A stretch of DNA of 64,000 nt, taken from the NCBI GenBank assembly GCA_949372595.1, contig CASIAN010000024.1, forward strand, positions 39,135 through 103,134, in the 5' to 3' direction. This stretch comes from CPC320 sp002336405 (lineage in GTDB: Bacteria; Pseudomonadota; Alphaproteobacteria; Rhodobacterales; Rhodobacteraceae). The notes below the pieces were generated by a model. The model saw only the letters and a list, made by a program, of their open reading frames with translations. It was not told the DNA's origin and searched no databases. A program made the position numbers and the translations under genes. Shown here in pieces: positions 44,646 through 53,005 of the stretch (position 1 is the first letter of the stretch; every line of letters starts with the position of its first letter).

Positions 44646-44702
44646 TATTTGAAGAGTTTTTTACAAATAGGAATTGACAGACTGCCACGATCTGAAGAGA
44701 AT
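44646..44702 (+). promoter_or_regulatory. Candidate promoter and operator of the TRAP/gamma-glutamylation operon
   Basis: An inverted repeat TATTTG (44646-44651) / CAAATA (44664-44669) lies just before a -35-like TTGACA (44674-44679). After a 17-bp spacer comes GAGAAT (44697-44702), a weak -10. The coding start is at 44729. A dyad beside -35 is a natural site for the divergent RpiR regulator. Confidence 0.45.
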
Positions 44703-44728
44703 TTGACAAAAGCCAACAGAGAATCATC

Positions 44729-45520
44729 ATGCCAGTTGCCGTCGACATCACCGAAACTCAGGCCGAGCCGCCTGTTGCCAGTATCGTAAATCGTTCAGGA
44801 CAGTCAAAAATTGTACTGATCTGCGAGCATGCGAGCAAACATGTTCCCAGTGCCTTTGGTGATCTAGGCCTCACCGAGGCGGCAAAGATATCGCATGCTG
44901 CGTGGGATATCGGAGCACAAGGGCTGGCCGAGCAGCTGAGCGCAACCCTTGATGCCGTGCTTGTTCTCAACACCATGTCGCGCTTGATCTATGATTGCAA
45001 CCGGGCCCCTATCGCCCCTGATGCCATGCCGTCGCAAAGCGAAAAGATCGCTGTGCCCGGCAACAGGGGTTTGTCAAACGAACAAAAACTGCGGCGTATT
45101 AAAACTGTCTATGAGCCATTCCACTCGTCTGTTCAAGCGGTGCTGGACAGCGCCGGGCCCGAAGCAGTTTTGGTCACCGTGCATAGTTTTACCAGCGTTT
45201 ACAACGGGCTGAAACGCGCCACTGAAATCGGTCTTATTCATCATCAGGATGACCGTCTTGCAAAACAAATGGTCGACATATCCGAGCGGTTCACGCACCA
45301 TCCCTTTTCGCTCAACCAACCCTACTCCCAACGCGACGGCGTCACCCATATGCTTGAACGACACGGCACGCAGAATGCGATAATGAACGTAATGATCGAG
45401 GTTCGAAACGACCTGATCGACACGGCTGAAGGGCAACACGAGATCGCGATCATGTTGGCGAAGGTTCTGAACCAAAGCCTGCAAGATCTGGAACCAATAG
45501 CCCCACGAGACACCCCATGA
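44729..45520 (+). CDS. N-formylglutamate amidohydrolase-family hydrolase, possibly a gamma-glutamyl amide hydrolase
   Basis: The 263-residue protein belongs to the FGase family (PF05013), zinc-dependent hydrolases that cleave N-formylglutamate in histidine breakdown. It has LICEHASKHVP, HAAWDIGAQG, LIYDCNRAP, VTVHSFTSVYNG and a C-terminal NAIMNVMIEVRNDLI. No histidine-degradation genes are near. It overlaps the TRAP membrane gene (ATGA), so it belongs to that operon. I infer a role in releasing glutamate from a gamma-glutamylated intermediate made by the ligase downstream, but an unrelated amide could also be its substrate. Confidence 0.8.
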   Translation: MPVAVDITETQAEPPVASIVNRSGQSKIVLICEHASKHVPSAFGDLGLTEAAKISHAAWDIGAQGLAEQLSATLDAVLVLNTMSRLIYDCNRAPIAPDAMPSQSEKIAVPGNRGLSNEQKLRRIKTVYEPFHSSVQAVLDSAGPEAVLVTVHSFTSVYNGLKRATEIGLIHHQDDRLAKQMVDISERFTHHPFSLNQPYSQRDGVTHMLERHGTQNAIMNVMIEVRNDLIDTAEGQHEIAIMLAKVLNQSLQDLEPIAPRDTP

Positions 45521-46086
45521 TTGAGGCGTTCCGCGCCTTTATTCGCCGCGTAGACGCGCTTAATCGACGGTTGGGCCGGGTCATCATGTATGGCATTTTT
45601 GCCCTAATGGCGGTTTTGCTGTGGTCATCAGTCAGCAAAACCTTTTTTCTGCCATCGCTTTGGACGCTGGAAATGGCGCAGTTTATCATGGTGGCCTATT
45701 ACATTCTGGGCGGGCCCTATTCGATTCAGCTGGGCTCGAACGTGCGGATGGACTTGTTCTATGGTGACTGGTCACCGCGCAAGAAAGCATGGTTTGACCT
45801 GATCACGGTGCTGTTTTTGATCTTCTATCTTGGGGTGCTGATCTATGGCGCTGTTGCCTCGACAGCCTATTCGCTTGGGTACTACGGGTCGGCACCGTTT
45901 TCGTTCTTTGCAGGCTTGCTAGGCGGGGCAGAAGAGATCGGTCGCATGGAGCGCTCGTCATCAGCATGGCGCCCCTATCTATGGCCAATCAAGTCCGTAA
46001 TGATCGTCGGTATGGTCCTGATGCTGCTGCAATGTGTCTCTGAGTTGTTGAAAGATGTGCTGCGGCTAAAGGGTGAGACGATCTGA
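45517..46086 (+). CDS. TRAP transporter small membrane subunit (DctQ-type)
   Basis: The 189-residue protein has four membrane helices and fits the DctQ family, the small integral subunit of tripartite ATP-independent periplasmic transporters. LGRVIMYGIFALMAVLLWSS and WTLEMAQFIMVAYYILGGPY are typical. Its insert around residues 125-160 (GSAPFSFFAGLLGGAEEIGRMERSSSAWRPYLWP) includes the WRPYLWP motif common to the larger DctQ forms. It starts within the hydrolase stop (ATGA) and its own stop overlaps the large subunit start (TGATG). Confidence 0.9.
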   Translation: MIEAFRAFIRRVDALNRRLGRVIMYGIFALMAVLLWSSVSKTFFLPSLWTLEMAQFIMVAYYILGGPYSIQLGSNVRMDLFYGDWSPRKKAWFDLITVLFLIFYLGVLIYGAVASTAYSLGYYGSAPFSFFAGLLGGAEEIGRMERSSSAWRPYLWPIKSVMIVGMVLMLLQCVSELLKDVLRLKGETI

Positions 46087-47411
46087 TGTCCTATGAAATA
46101 ATCGCCACCCTGATGTTTTCGACGATGATGCTGATGCTGATGACCGGCCAGCGGGTGTTTGGCGCCATCGGCTTTGTCGCAGTGATCGCGGCCCTGCTGC
46201 TTTGGGGCGACCGAGGCGGCTATGATCTTGGTTTCTCAGCCGCGATGAAACTGATGAAATGGTATCCCCTGTTGACCCTGCCAATGTTTATATTCATGGG
46301 CTATGTGTTGTCGGAAAGTAAGATCGCCGACGACCTTTACCGGATGTTTCATGTCTGGATGGGTGGCCTGCGCGGCGGTCTGGCTATCGGGACCATCGGC
46401 TTAATGGTTCTTATTTCGGCAATGAACGGTCTCAGCGTGGCAGGCATGGCAATCGGGGCCACCATCGCGCTGCCCGAATTGTTAAAGCGCGGCTATGACA
46501 AGCGTATGGTCACTGGTGTTATTCAAGCCGGATCGTCGCTTGGTATTCTTGTGCCACCCTCGGTGGTGCTGGTGCTCTACGCGATGATCGCCCGCCAGCC
46601 GGTGGGGCAATTGTGGCTTGCAGGGGTTGTTCCTGGTCTGATGATGGCAGCAATGTTCGTTGCCTATATCGCGATACGCTGCAAAATAAATCCCACCCTC
46701 GGGCCAGTTCTCGACATAAGCGAACGCGAAATGCCACGCGCCGAAAAACTGCGTTTGCTACAGGCAGGACTGCTTCCAGTTGGCATTTTTGCGGTTATGA
46801 TGGTTCCTTTTGTTAATGGATGGACCTCACTCGTAGAGAGCTCGGCAATAGGAGCCATGGCAGCTTTCGCTGCAGCAGTGCTGAAAGGACGCATGACCAG
46901 GAAAGTGTTTGAAAACTCAGTTCGGAATACTCTGGGGATTACGTGCATGTTTATGTGGATCATCCTCGCAGCCCTCGCTTTCGGTGCCGTTTTTGACGGG
47001 CTTGGCGCTGTAAAAGCGATTGAATCTCTTTTTACAGACACGCTCAACCTCAATCCTTGGACAATCTTAATCTTAATGCAGCTCAGCTTTATTTTAATGG
47101 GCACATTCCTAGATGATACCGCCATGCTGGTAATCGTCGCACCGCTCTATGTGCCCCTTGTGGGGGCACTCGGATTTGATCTGGTGTGGTATGGTATCCT
47201 TTATACGATCACCTGCCAGATAGCTTACATGACACCGCCTTTCGGCTATAACCTGTTTTTAATGCGCGCCATGTCGCCGCCCGAGATCACCATTCAGGAT
47301 ATTTATCGCTCAATTGGGCCCTTTGTTCTGGTCATGCTGCTTGCACTTACAGCAGTGATGGTCTTTCCTAATCTAGCACTCTGGTTGCCTAATTATGTTT
47401 ACAACAATTAA
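46086..47411 (+). CDS. TRAP transporter large membrane subunit (DctM-type)
   Basis: The 441-residue protein is the large DctM permease with about twelve helices, using a sodium or proton gradient to import ligand handed over by the binding protein. It has LTLPMFIFMGYVLSESKIADDLYRMFHVWMGGLRGGLAIG, AGSSLGILVPPSVVLVLYA (the second family signature) and MGTFLDDTAMLVIVAPLYVPL. It overlaps dctQ by one base and is followed by the binding protein gene after 51 bp. Confidence 0.95.
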   Translation: MSYEIIATLMFSTMMLMLMTGQRVFGAIGFVAVIAALLLWGDRGGYDLGFSAAMKLMKWYPLLTLPMFIFMGYVLSESKIADDLYRMFHVWMGGLRGGLAIGTIGLMVLISAMNGLSVAGMAIGATIALPELLKRGYDKRMVTGVIQAGSSLGILVPPSVVLVLYAMIARQPVGQLWLAGVVPGLMMAAMFVAYIAIRCKINPTLGPVLDISEREMPRAEKLRLLQAGLLPVGIFAVMMVPFVNGWTSLVESSAIGAMAAFAAAVLKGRMTRKVFENSVRNTLGITCMFMWIILAALAFGAVFDGLGAVKAIESLFTDTLNLNPWTILILMQLSFILMGTFLDDTAMLVIVAPLYVPLVGALGFDLVWYGILYTITCQIAYMTPPFGYNLFLMRAMSPPEITIQDIYRSIGPFVLVMLLALTAVMVFPNLALWLPNYVYNN

Positions 47412-47462
47412 CCCCAAGAACTCCACTAACGGAGCATAACAAAAACTTAAAAGGAGAATTCT

Positions 47463-48500
47463 ATGAATACGAGACGTTCTTTTCTTCGCACTGCAACGCT
47501 AGGCAGTGCAGCAGCCCTTGCAACTCCGGCTATCGTTCATGCACAAGCACCGATCCGGTGGCGTTTTCAAACCTACGCAGGAGCTGCGCTCGGCGAGCAT
47601 GTGACCAAACCGGTAATCGACTACATCAACACCGCCGCTAATGGGGAAATGGAAATTGAGCTTTTCTATGCCGACCAGATCGTCCCAACGGGAGAGCTAT
47701 TTCAAGCGCTACAAAGGGGTACCATTGATGCTGTCCATTCGGACGATGACTCGATGGCGTCGCCGACTCCACTACAGCAATTTGGTGGTTACTTCCCCCT
47801 AGCGACCAAACACGCGCTGGATGTACCTGTGTTGTTTAACCAATACGGTCTTGCCGATATTTGGCGAACCGAATACGAAAAGGTTGGCGTGGCATGGTTG
47901 TCTGCTGCAGGACAGGACCCATGTAACTTCAACACCAAAAAGGAGATCACATCACTAGCCGATTTGGATGGGCTCAAGCTTTATACATTTCCCACTGCAG
48001 GTCGATTTCTCTCACAGTTTGGTGTTGTACCTGTCTCGATTCCTTACGAAGATGCAGAGGTTGCAGTACAAACTGGTGAACTTGACGGTATGGCATGGTC
48101 CGGAATCACCGAAGACTATACGGTGGGCTGGGCTGATGTGACAGACTACTTCCTAACCAATAACATTTCTGGTGCGTGGATTGGATCCTTCTTTGTTAAT
48201 CAAGGACAGTGGGCCGATTTACCCGAGCACCTCAAAGCCATTGTTATGGCTGGTATTGAGGCAGGGCATACCTATCGCAACCAATGGTATTGGGGCGGTG
48301 AAGCTCGGTTGCGCGCTCAAGGCGATAAGCTGAAACTGCGGTCAATCCCCCAGGATGAATGGAAAGTCGTCGAGGATGCAGCCAAGGTATTCTGGGACGA
48401 TATTGCCGCCGAAGCTGAAATCAACGCTAAAATCGTTCAGGTTTTTCGTGATTATAATGAAGTTATAGGACAGGCTGGCCCTCCCTATACATTTGGTTAA
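47463..48500 (+). CDS. TRAP transporter solute-binding protein (DctP-type)
   Basis: The 345-residue protein has a twin-arginine-like signal (MNTRRSFLRTATLGSAAALATPAIVHAQ, cleaved near residue 28), which may export it folded. It has the DctP domain (WRFQTYAGAALGEHVTK; LADIWRTEYEKVGVAWL; GVVPVSIPYEDAEVAVQTGELDG). In most of the family a conserved arginine in a K-[IL]-R-x-P context pairs with the ligand carboxylate. Here the matching segment reads KLYTFP, with tyrosine in its place. TRAP ligands are usually acids, so this hints at a non-carboxylate or unusual ligand. A hairpin follows. Confidence 0.9.
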   Translation: MNTRRSFLRTATLGSAAALATPAIVHAQAPIRWRFQTYAGAALGEHVTKPVIDYINTAANGEMEIELFYADQIVPTGELFQALQRGTIDAVHSDDDSMASPTPLQQFGGYFPLATKHALDVPVLFNQYGLADIWRTEYEKVGVAWLSAAGQDPCNFNTKKEITSLADLDGLKLYTFPTAGRFLSQFGVVPVSIPYEDAEVAVQTGELDGMAWSGITEDYTVGWADVTDYFLTNNISGAWIGSFFVNQGQWADLPEHLKAIVMAGIEAGHTYRNQWYWGGEARLRAQGDKLKLRSIPQDEWKVVEDAAKVFWDDIAAEAEINAKIVQVFRDYNEVIGQAGPPYTFG

Positions 48501-48511
48501 GACTAAACTTC

Positions 48512-48536
48512 CCAGAGCGGCTCCGCGCCGCTCTGG
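48512..48536 (+). terminator. Intercistronic hairpin after the binding protein gene
   Basis: CCAGAGCGG (48512-48520) pairs with CCGCTCTGG (48528-48536) with a 7-base loop and no T tract. Such hairpins often protect binding-protein mRNA or thin out downstream transcription, and the operon continues 21 bp later. Confidence 0.6.
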
Positions 48537-48557
48537 ATCTAATAGGAGAGTATTACT

Positions 48558-49925
48558 ATGGCAACGCTGCTGACATTCGATAAACTGAAAAACCATATTC
48601 AAAAAGGCACCATAGACACCGTTTTGACCTGCATTGTGGATATGCAGGGTCGGCTGATGGGCAAGCGCTTTCACGCCCAGAATTTTATTGATCATTCGGC
48701 GCATGAAACCCATTGTTGCAACTATTTGCTGGCCACCGATCTGGAGATGGCCACCCCCGAGGGCTATGCCGCAAGCAGTTGGTCGCAGGGATACGGCGAT
48801 TATATCATGCAGCCCGATCTTGACACCCTGCGGCTTGTGCCCTGGCTCGCGGGTACGGCGATGGTGCTCTGCGATGTACTGGATCACCACACACATAAAC
48901 CCGTGCCACATTCCCCGCGCGCGATTCTAAAACGTCAGATTGACCGGCTGGCCGCAGCAGGCATCATTGCCCAAACCGCGACTGAGCTAGAATTTTTTCT
49001 ATTTGAGAAATCCTTTGAACAAATCCGCAAAGAGGGGTTTCAAGACCTCACCCCGATCAGCGGCTACAATGAGGATTACCATATTCTGCAGACCACGAAA
49101 GAAGAGCATGTGATGCGCCCCTTGCGCAATCATCTGTTTGCCGCCGGCGTACCGGTGGAAAATTCAAAAGGCGAGGCAGAGGCGGGGCAGGAGGAACTCA
49201 ACATCCGCTATGCGCCCGCACTCGATTGTGCCGATCATCACACTATTGCCAAACACGCCACAAAAGAAATCGCCTGGCAACAGGGCCATGCCGCAACGTT
49301 TCTGCCAAAATGGCATCATACAAAGGTGGGCAGTTCCTCGCATGTTCACCAATCGCTGTGGTCCACCGATGGCTCAAGTCTGTTTTATGACGAAAATGCC
49401 GATTTGGGCATGTCGCAGACCATGCAGCATTATATGGCAGGTCTGATCAAATATGCCCCCGACTACACGTATTTTCTGGCCCCCTATATCAACAGCTATA
49501 AACGGTTTGCTAAAGGCACTTTTGCGCCCACCAAAACCGTCTGGTCGGTTGACAACCGCACTGCCGGTTTCCGCTTGTGCGGGGCCGGCACCAAAGCCGT
49601 GCGCATCGAATGCCGGATTGGCGGGTCGGATCTAAACCCCTATCTGGCAATTGCGGCTTTGCTGGCGGCGGGATTGAAGGGGCTTGAGGACAAGCTCGAA
49701 CTCCCCGCGCCAACCCGTGGCGATGTCTATGAAAGCGCAGATGTGACCGAAATCCCTAGAACCCTGCGTGCCGCAACCAATACGCTGCAGACTTCAAGCA
49801 TGCTGCGTGCGGCAATGGGCGACGAGGTGATCGATCATTACACCCGCGCTGCCACATGGGAACAAGAAGAATATGACCGCGTGGTGACCGATTATGAAAT
49901 TGCCCGCGGCTTTGAAAAAGCCTGA
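48558..49925 (+). CDS. Glutamine synthetase-like gamma-glutamyl-amine ligase
   Basis: The 455-residue protein is a glutamine-synthetase fold enzyme: CIVDMQGRLMGKRF and CNYLLATDLEMATPEGYAASSW in the N-terminal domain, then ATELEFFLF, SKGEAEAGQEELNIRY, GSSSHVHQSLW, INSYKRFAKGTFAPT and the AVRIECRIGGSDLNPYLAIAALLAAGLKG end block. Metal-binding and ATP-binding residues appear to be kept. It resembles GS-like enzymes that attach glutamate to amines (PuuA, GlnA3, GlnA4 type) rather than canonical GlnA, and it stands with oxidation and hydrolysis enzymes in a transport operon. By analogy the product would be a gamma-glutamyl-amine. AGGAG precedes the ATG. Confidence 0.82.
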   Translation: MATLLTFDKLKNHIQKGTIDTVLTCIVDMQGRLMGKRFHAQNFIDHSAHETHCCNYLLATDLEMATPEGYAASSWSQGYGDYIMQPDLDTLRLVPWLAGTAMVLCDVLDHHTHKPVPHSPRAILKRQIDRLAAAGIIAQTATELEFFLFEKSFEQIRKEGFQDLTPISGYNEDYHILQTTKEEHVMRPLRNHLFAAGVPVENSKGEAEAGQEELNIRYAPALDCADHHTIAKHATKEIAWQQGHAATFLPKWHHTKVGSSSHVHQSLWSTDGSSLFYDENADLGMSQTMQHYMAGLIKYAPDYTYFLAPYINSYKRFAKGTFAPTKTVWSVDNRTAGFRLCGAGTKAVRIECRIGGSDLNPYLAIAALLAAGLKGLEDKLELPAPTRGDVYESADVTEIPRTLRAATNTLQTSSMLRAAMGDEVIDHYTRAATWEQEEYDRVVTDYEIARGFEKA

Positions 49926-49929
49926 CCTG

Positions 49930-50310
49930 ATGCTCAAGCACTTTGACCATATTGTTCTGACCGTCAGCGACATAAAGGCCTCGGTGGTGTTTTACACCCG
50001 CGTTTTGCAGATGCGCGCACACAGCTTTGGCGATGGACGAAAGGCGGTGTGCTTTGGGATGCAGAAAATCAATCTGTGCGTTGCGGGGCAAGAGCCACGC
50101 AATAATGCCACCACGGGATCTGGCGATCTGTGCCTGATCACCACATGGACACCGAACCGCCTGCCAGACCATTTGCGGACACAGTGTGTCGAGGTTTTGG
50201 AATACCCCGTGGCAAAATCCGGCGCATTGGGCCCGATCATCTCAATTTATTTCAACGACCCAGATGAAAATCTGATCGAGGTCAGTAGTTACGAAAGGAA
50301 TGCCGCGTGA
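49930..50310 (+). CDS. VOC (glyoxalase) superfamily protein
   Basis: The 126-residue protein has the VOC fold: an N-terminal MLKHFDHIVLTVSDIKASVVFYTRVL and a C-terminal LGPIISIYFNDPDENLIEVSSY, with histidine and glutamate metal ligands typical of glyoxalase/bleomycin resistance proteins. I chose ATG 49930, four bases past the ligase stop. Its function in the operon is unclear: it may detoxify a reactive aldehyde or act as an isomerase, but no reaction can be named. Confidence 0.78.
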   Translation: MLKHFDHIVLTVSDIKASVVFYTRVLQMRAHSFGDGRKAVCFGMQKINLCVAGQEPRNNATTGSGDLCLITTWTPNRLPDHLRTQCVEVLEYPVAKSGALGPIISIYFNDPDENLIEVSSYERNAA

Positions 50311-51683
50311 GCACGGTAAAATGTATTTCACCAATTGACGGGTCGGTTTTTGCCGAACGCCCCTGTCTGAGCCAAAACCAAGCCTTTGCCGCCACCGAAC
50401 GCGCCCGCGCCGCACAGGCCGACTGGGCCCGACGCCCCCTCCAAGAGCGCATTGATCTGGTGCGCGCAGGCGTGGCTGCGATTGGCGCAATGAACGACGA
50501 AATTGTGCCCGAGCTGGCCCACCAAATGGGCCGACCCATCCGCTATGGCGGCGAGTTTGGCGGCTTTAACGAGCGCGCCTCGTATATGGCAGACATCGCC
50601 GCCAGCGCTCTGGCCCCGACCCAAATCGAGGACAGCGACAACTTCAGACGGCTGATCAAACGTGTGCCTCACGGCGTTGTGCTGGTGGTGGCCCCATGGA
50701 ATTATCCTTATATGACTGCGATCAACACCGTCGCCCCCGCGCTGATCGCCGGCAATACTGTGGTATTGAAACACGCCTCGCAAACCCTTTTGGTCGGTGA
50801 ACGTATGGCCGCCGCCTTTCAAGCGGCAGGCATCCCCGAGGCGGTATTCCAAAACGTGTTTCTCGATCACGCAACCACTTCGGCGCTGATCGCGGCCAAC
50901 AGCTTTGGCTTTGTCAACTTCACCGGCTCGGTCGGCGGTGGGCGCGCCATGGAACATGCCGCGGCCGGCACGTTTACCGGCCTCGGGTTGGAACTGGGTG
51001 GCAAAGACCCCGGCTATGTGATGGAGGATGCCGATTTGGAGGCAGCCGCCGAAACGCTGATCGACGGCGCAATGTTCAATTCTGGCCAGTGTTGTTGTGG
51101 CATTGAGCGGATTTATGTCAACGCGGCTTTATACGAGCCTTTTGTCGCCAAGGCGGTTGAGATCGTCAGCGGCTATAAATTGGGCAACCCGCTGGACCCA
51201 GACACAACGCTGGGCCCGATGGCGCACCTGCGCTTTGCCAATGAGGTGCGCGCGCAAACCGCCGAGGCCTGCGCCGATGGGGCCAAAGCCCTGATTGATC
51301 CCGCATTGTTTCCCAAGGACGGTGGCGCCTATCTGATGCCACAAATTCTCACCGATGTGGATCACTCTATGCGGGCGATGCGCGACGAAAGTTTTGGCCC
51401 GCTTGTCGGCATCATGAAAGTTAACGATGACGCCGAGGCTGTGGCTTTGATGAATGACAGTAACTTTGGCCTGACCGCCGCACTGTGGACCCAAGACTAC
51501 ACCCGCGCCGAGGCGATTGCCGACCAGATCGACACCGGCACGGTGTTCACCAACCGCTGTGACTATCTTGATCCGGCGCTGTGTTGGACGGGCTGCAAAG
51601 ACACGGGTCGCGGCGGTGGACTTTCCCAGATTGGTTTTCACAATCTGACCCGACCCAAGTCCTATCACATAAAGAAAGCATAG
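50307..51683 (+). CDS. NAD(P)-dependent aldehyde dehydrogenase
   Basis: The 458-residue aldehyde dehydrogenase starts at a GTG overlapping the VOC stop (GTGA). It has APWNYPYMTAINTVAPALIAGNTVVLK for cofactor binding, FTGSVGGGRAMEHAA, ELGGKDPGYV with the catalytic glutamate, and the nucleophile in SGQCCCGIERIYV, where three consecutive cysteines make the exact one uncertain. Subgroup: betaine-aldehyde/gamma-glutamylaldehyde-like. In the proposed pathway it oxidises a gamma-glutamyl aldehyde to its acid. Confidence 0.87.
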   Translation: MSTVKCISPIDGSVFAERPCLSQNQAFAATERARAAQADWARRPLQERIDLVRAGVAAIGAMNDEIVPELAHQMGRPIRYGGEFGGFNERASYMADIAASALAPTQIEDSDNFRRLIKRVPHGVVLVVAPWNYPYMTAINTVAPALIAGNTVVLKHASQTLLVGERMAAAFQAAGIPEAVFQNVFLDHATTSALIAANSFGFVNFTGSVGGGRAMEHAAAGTFTGLGLELGGKDPGYVMEDADLEAAAETLIDGAMFNSGQCCCGIERIYVNAALYEPFVAKAVEIVSGYKLGNPLDPDTTLGPMAHLRFANEVRAQTAEACADGAKALIDPALFPKDGGAYLMPQILTDVDHSMRAMRDESFGPLVGIMKVNDDAEAVALMNDSNFGLTAALWTQDYTRAEAIADQIDTGTVFTNRCDYLDPALCWTGCKDTGRGGGLSQIGFHNLTRPKSYHIKKA

Positions 51684-51687
51684 CACG

Positions 51688-52833
51688 ATGACACTGACAG
51701 CAAACTGGTCCTATCCCACCGCAATCCGCTTTGGTGCGGGGCGCATTTCCGAACTCCCCGAGGCCTGTGTCGCCGCCGGGATCAAAAACCCACTGCTGGT
51801 GACAGACAAGGGGCTGGCCTCTTTGCCGATCACCCAATCAACCTTGGATATTATGGCCAAAGCCGGTCTGGGTCGCGCAATTTTTGCCGATGTCGATCCA
51901 AATCCAAATGAAATCAATGTCGCCGCTGGTCTCGAGGTGTACCGTGCCGGTCAACATGACGGCGTCGTGGCGTTTGGGGGCGGCTCAGGACTTGATCTGG
52001 CAAAAATGCTGGCGTTTATGACAGGTCAGACCCGCCCACTTTGGGATTTTGAGGATATCGACGACTGGTGGACCCGCGCCGATGCCCAAGCGATCGATCC
52101 AATTGTCGCAGTGCCCACCACCGCCGGCACCGGCTCAGAGGTCGGCCGCGCCAGCGTGATTACCAATTCCCAAACCGCCGAAAAAAAAATCATCTTTCAT
52201 CCCAAGCTCTTGCCCAGTGTGGTGATCTGTGATCCGGAGCTTACCGTTGGCATGCCCAAATTCATCACCGCCGGCACCGGAATGGACGCGTTTGCGCATT
52301 GCCTTGAGGCCTATTGTTCACCGCATTACCACCCGATGAGCCAAGGCATCGCGTTGGAAGGCATGCGCTTGGTCAAAGACTATCTGCCCCAAGCCTTTAG
52401 CGATGGTAATAATCTTGAAGCCCGCGCCCAGATGATGTCAGCCGCTGCCATGGGCGCCACAGCCTTTCAAAAGGGCTTGGGCGCAATCCACGCGCTATCC
52501 CACCCGCTGGGGGCAATGTATCACACCCATCATGGCACCACCAACGCAGTGGTGATGCTGCCCGTACTGAGGGCGAACCGACCGGCGATCGAAACCCGTA
52601 TCTCAGCAGCAGCTGATTATCTTGGTATCGATGGTGGATTTGACGGGTTTTATGACTTTGTGGCGGCGTTGATCACGCAGCTTGATATTCCGCCAACCCT
52701 GACCGCCTTGGGTGTCACCGATCCAGATATTGACGCGGTGGTGCGCGCCGCCCTGACAGATCCCAGCGCCGGCGGTAACCCGGTTGAGATGACCTATGAC
52801 AACACCAAATCCCTGCTGCAATCCTGTCTTTAG
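51688..52833 (+). CDS. Iron-type (group III) alcohol dehydrogenase
   Basis: The 381-residue enzyme is an iron-containing alcohol dehydrogenase. It has the NAD-binding GGGSGLDLAK and a metal site formed by aspartate and histidines in GMDAFAHCLEAYCSPHYHP and HALSHPLGAMYHTHHGTTNAV. It starts four bases after the aldehyde dehydrogenase stop. In the proposed route it oxidises the alcohol group of a glutamylated amino alcohol to the aldehyde. It is the last gene of the operon. Confidence 0.88.
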   Translation: MTLTANWSYPTAIRFGAGRISELPEACVAAGIKNPLLVTDKGLASLPITQSTLDIMAKAGLGRAIFADVDPNPNEINVAAGLEVYRAGQHDGVVAFGGGSGLDLAKMLAFMTGQTRPLWDFEDIDDWWTRADAQAIDPIVAVPTTAGTGSEVGRASVITNSQTAEKKIIFHPKLLPSVVICDPELTVGMPKFITAGTGMDAFAHCLEAYCSPHYHPMSQGIALEGMRLVKDYLPQAFSDGNNLEARAQMMSAAAMGATAFQKGLGAIHALSHPLGAMYHTHHGTTNAVVMLPVLRANRPAIETRISAAADYLGIDGGFDGFYDFVAALITQLDIPPTLTALGVTDPDIDAVVRAALTDPSAGGNPVEMTYDNTKSLLQSCL

Positions 52834-52883
52834 AACGGACTGAATAAAATTGAACCGCCGGTGCAGAAATCTTATTTGCGCCC

Positions 52884-52912
52884 CTTGAAACCTGACAGCC
52901 CCTCCCCCACAT
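52884..52912 (+). promoter_or_regulatory. Sigma-32-type (RpoH) heat-shock promoter
   Basis: CTTGAAA (52884-52890) matches the sigma-32 -35 element exactly. After a 14-bp spacer comes CCCCACAT (52905-52912), close to the CCCCATNT -10. It lies 94 bp before the Hsp20 start, so the transcript has a leader of about 85-90 bases. Confidence 0.75.
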
Positions 52913-52919
52913 CTTTGAC

Positions 52920-53005
52920 ATGCGGTGCCTATACAGGGCCGCATATCGAACCGCCTGTCCCTTTGGGAAGGCACTTTAAGAGATCGCTCAACGGAGGATT
53001 TATCC
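52920..53005 (+). promoter_or_regulatory. Probable ROSE-type RNA thermometer in the Hsp20 leader
   Basis: The leader can fold into successive hairpins. ATGCGG (52920-52925) pairs with CCGCAT (52939-52944). GCC...TCCC pairs with GGGA...GGC at 52953-52972, with a TTT loop. Last, ATCGCT lies just before ACGGAGGAT and can pair with the ribosome site, as the conserved U(U/C)GCU of ROSE elements does. Melting at heat-shock temperature would free the ribosome site. I predicted folding by eye only. Confidence 0.5.
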
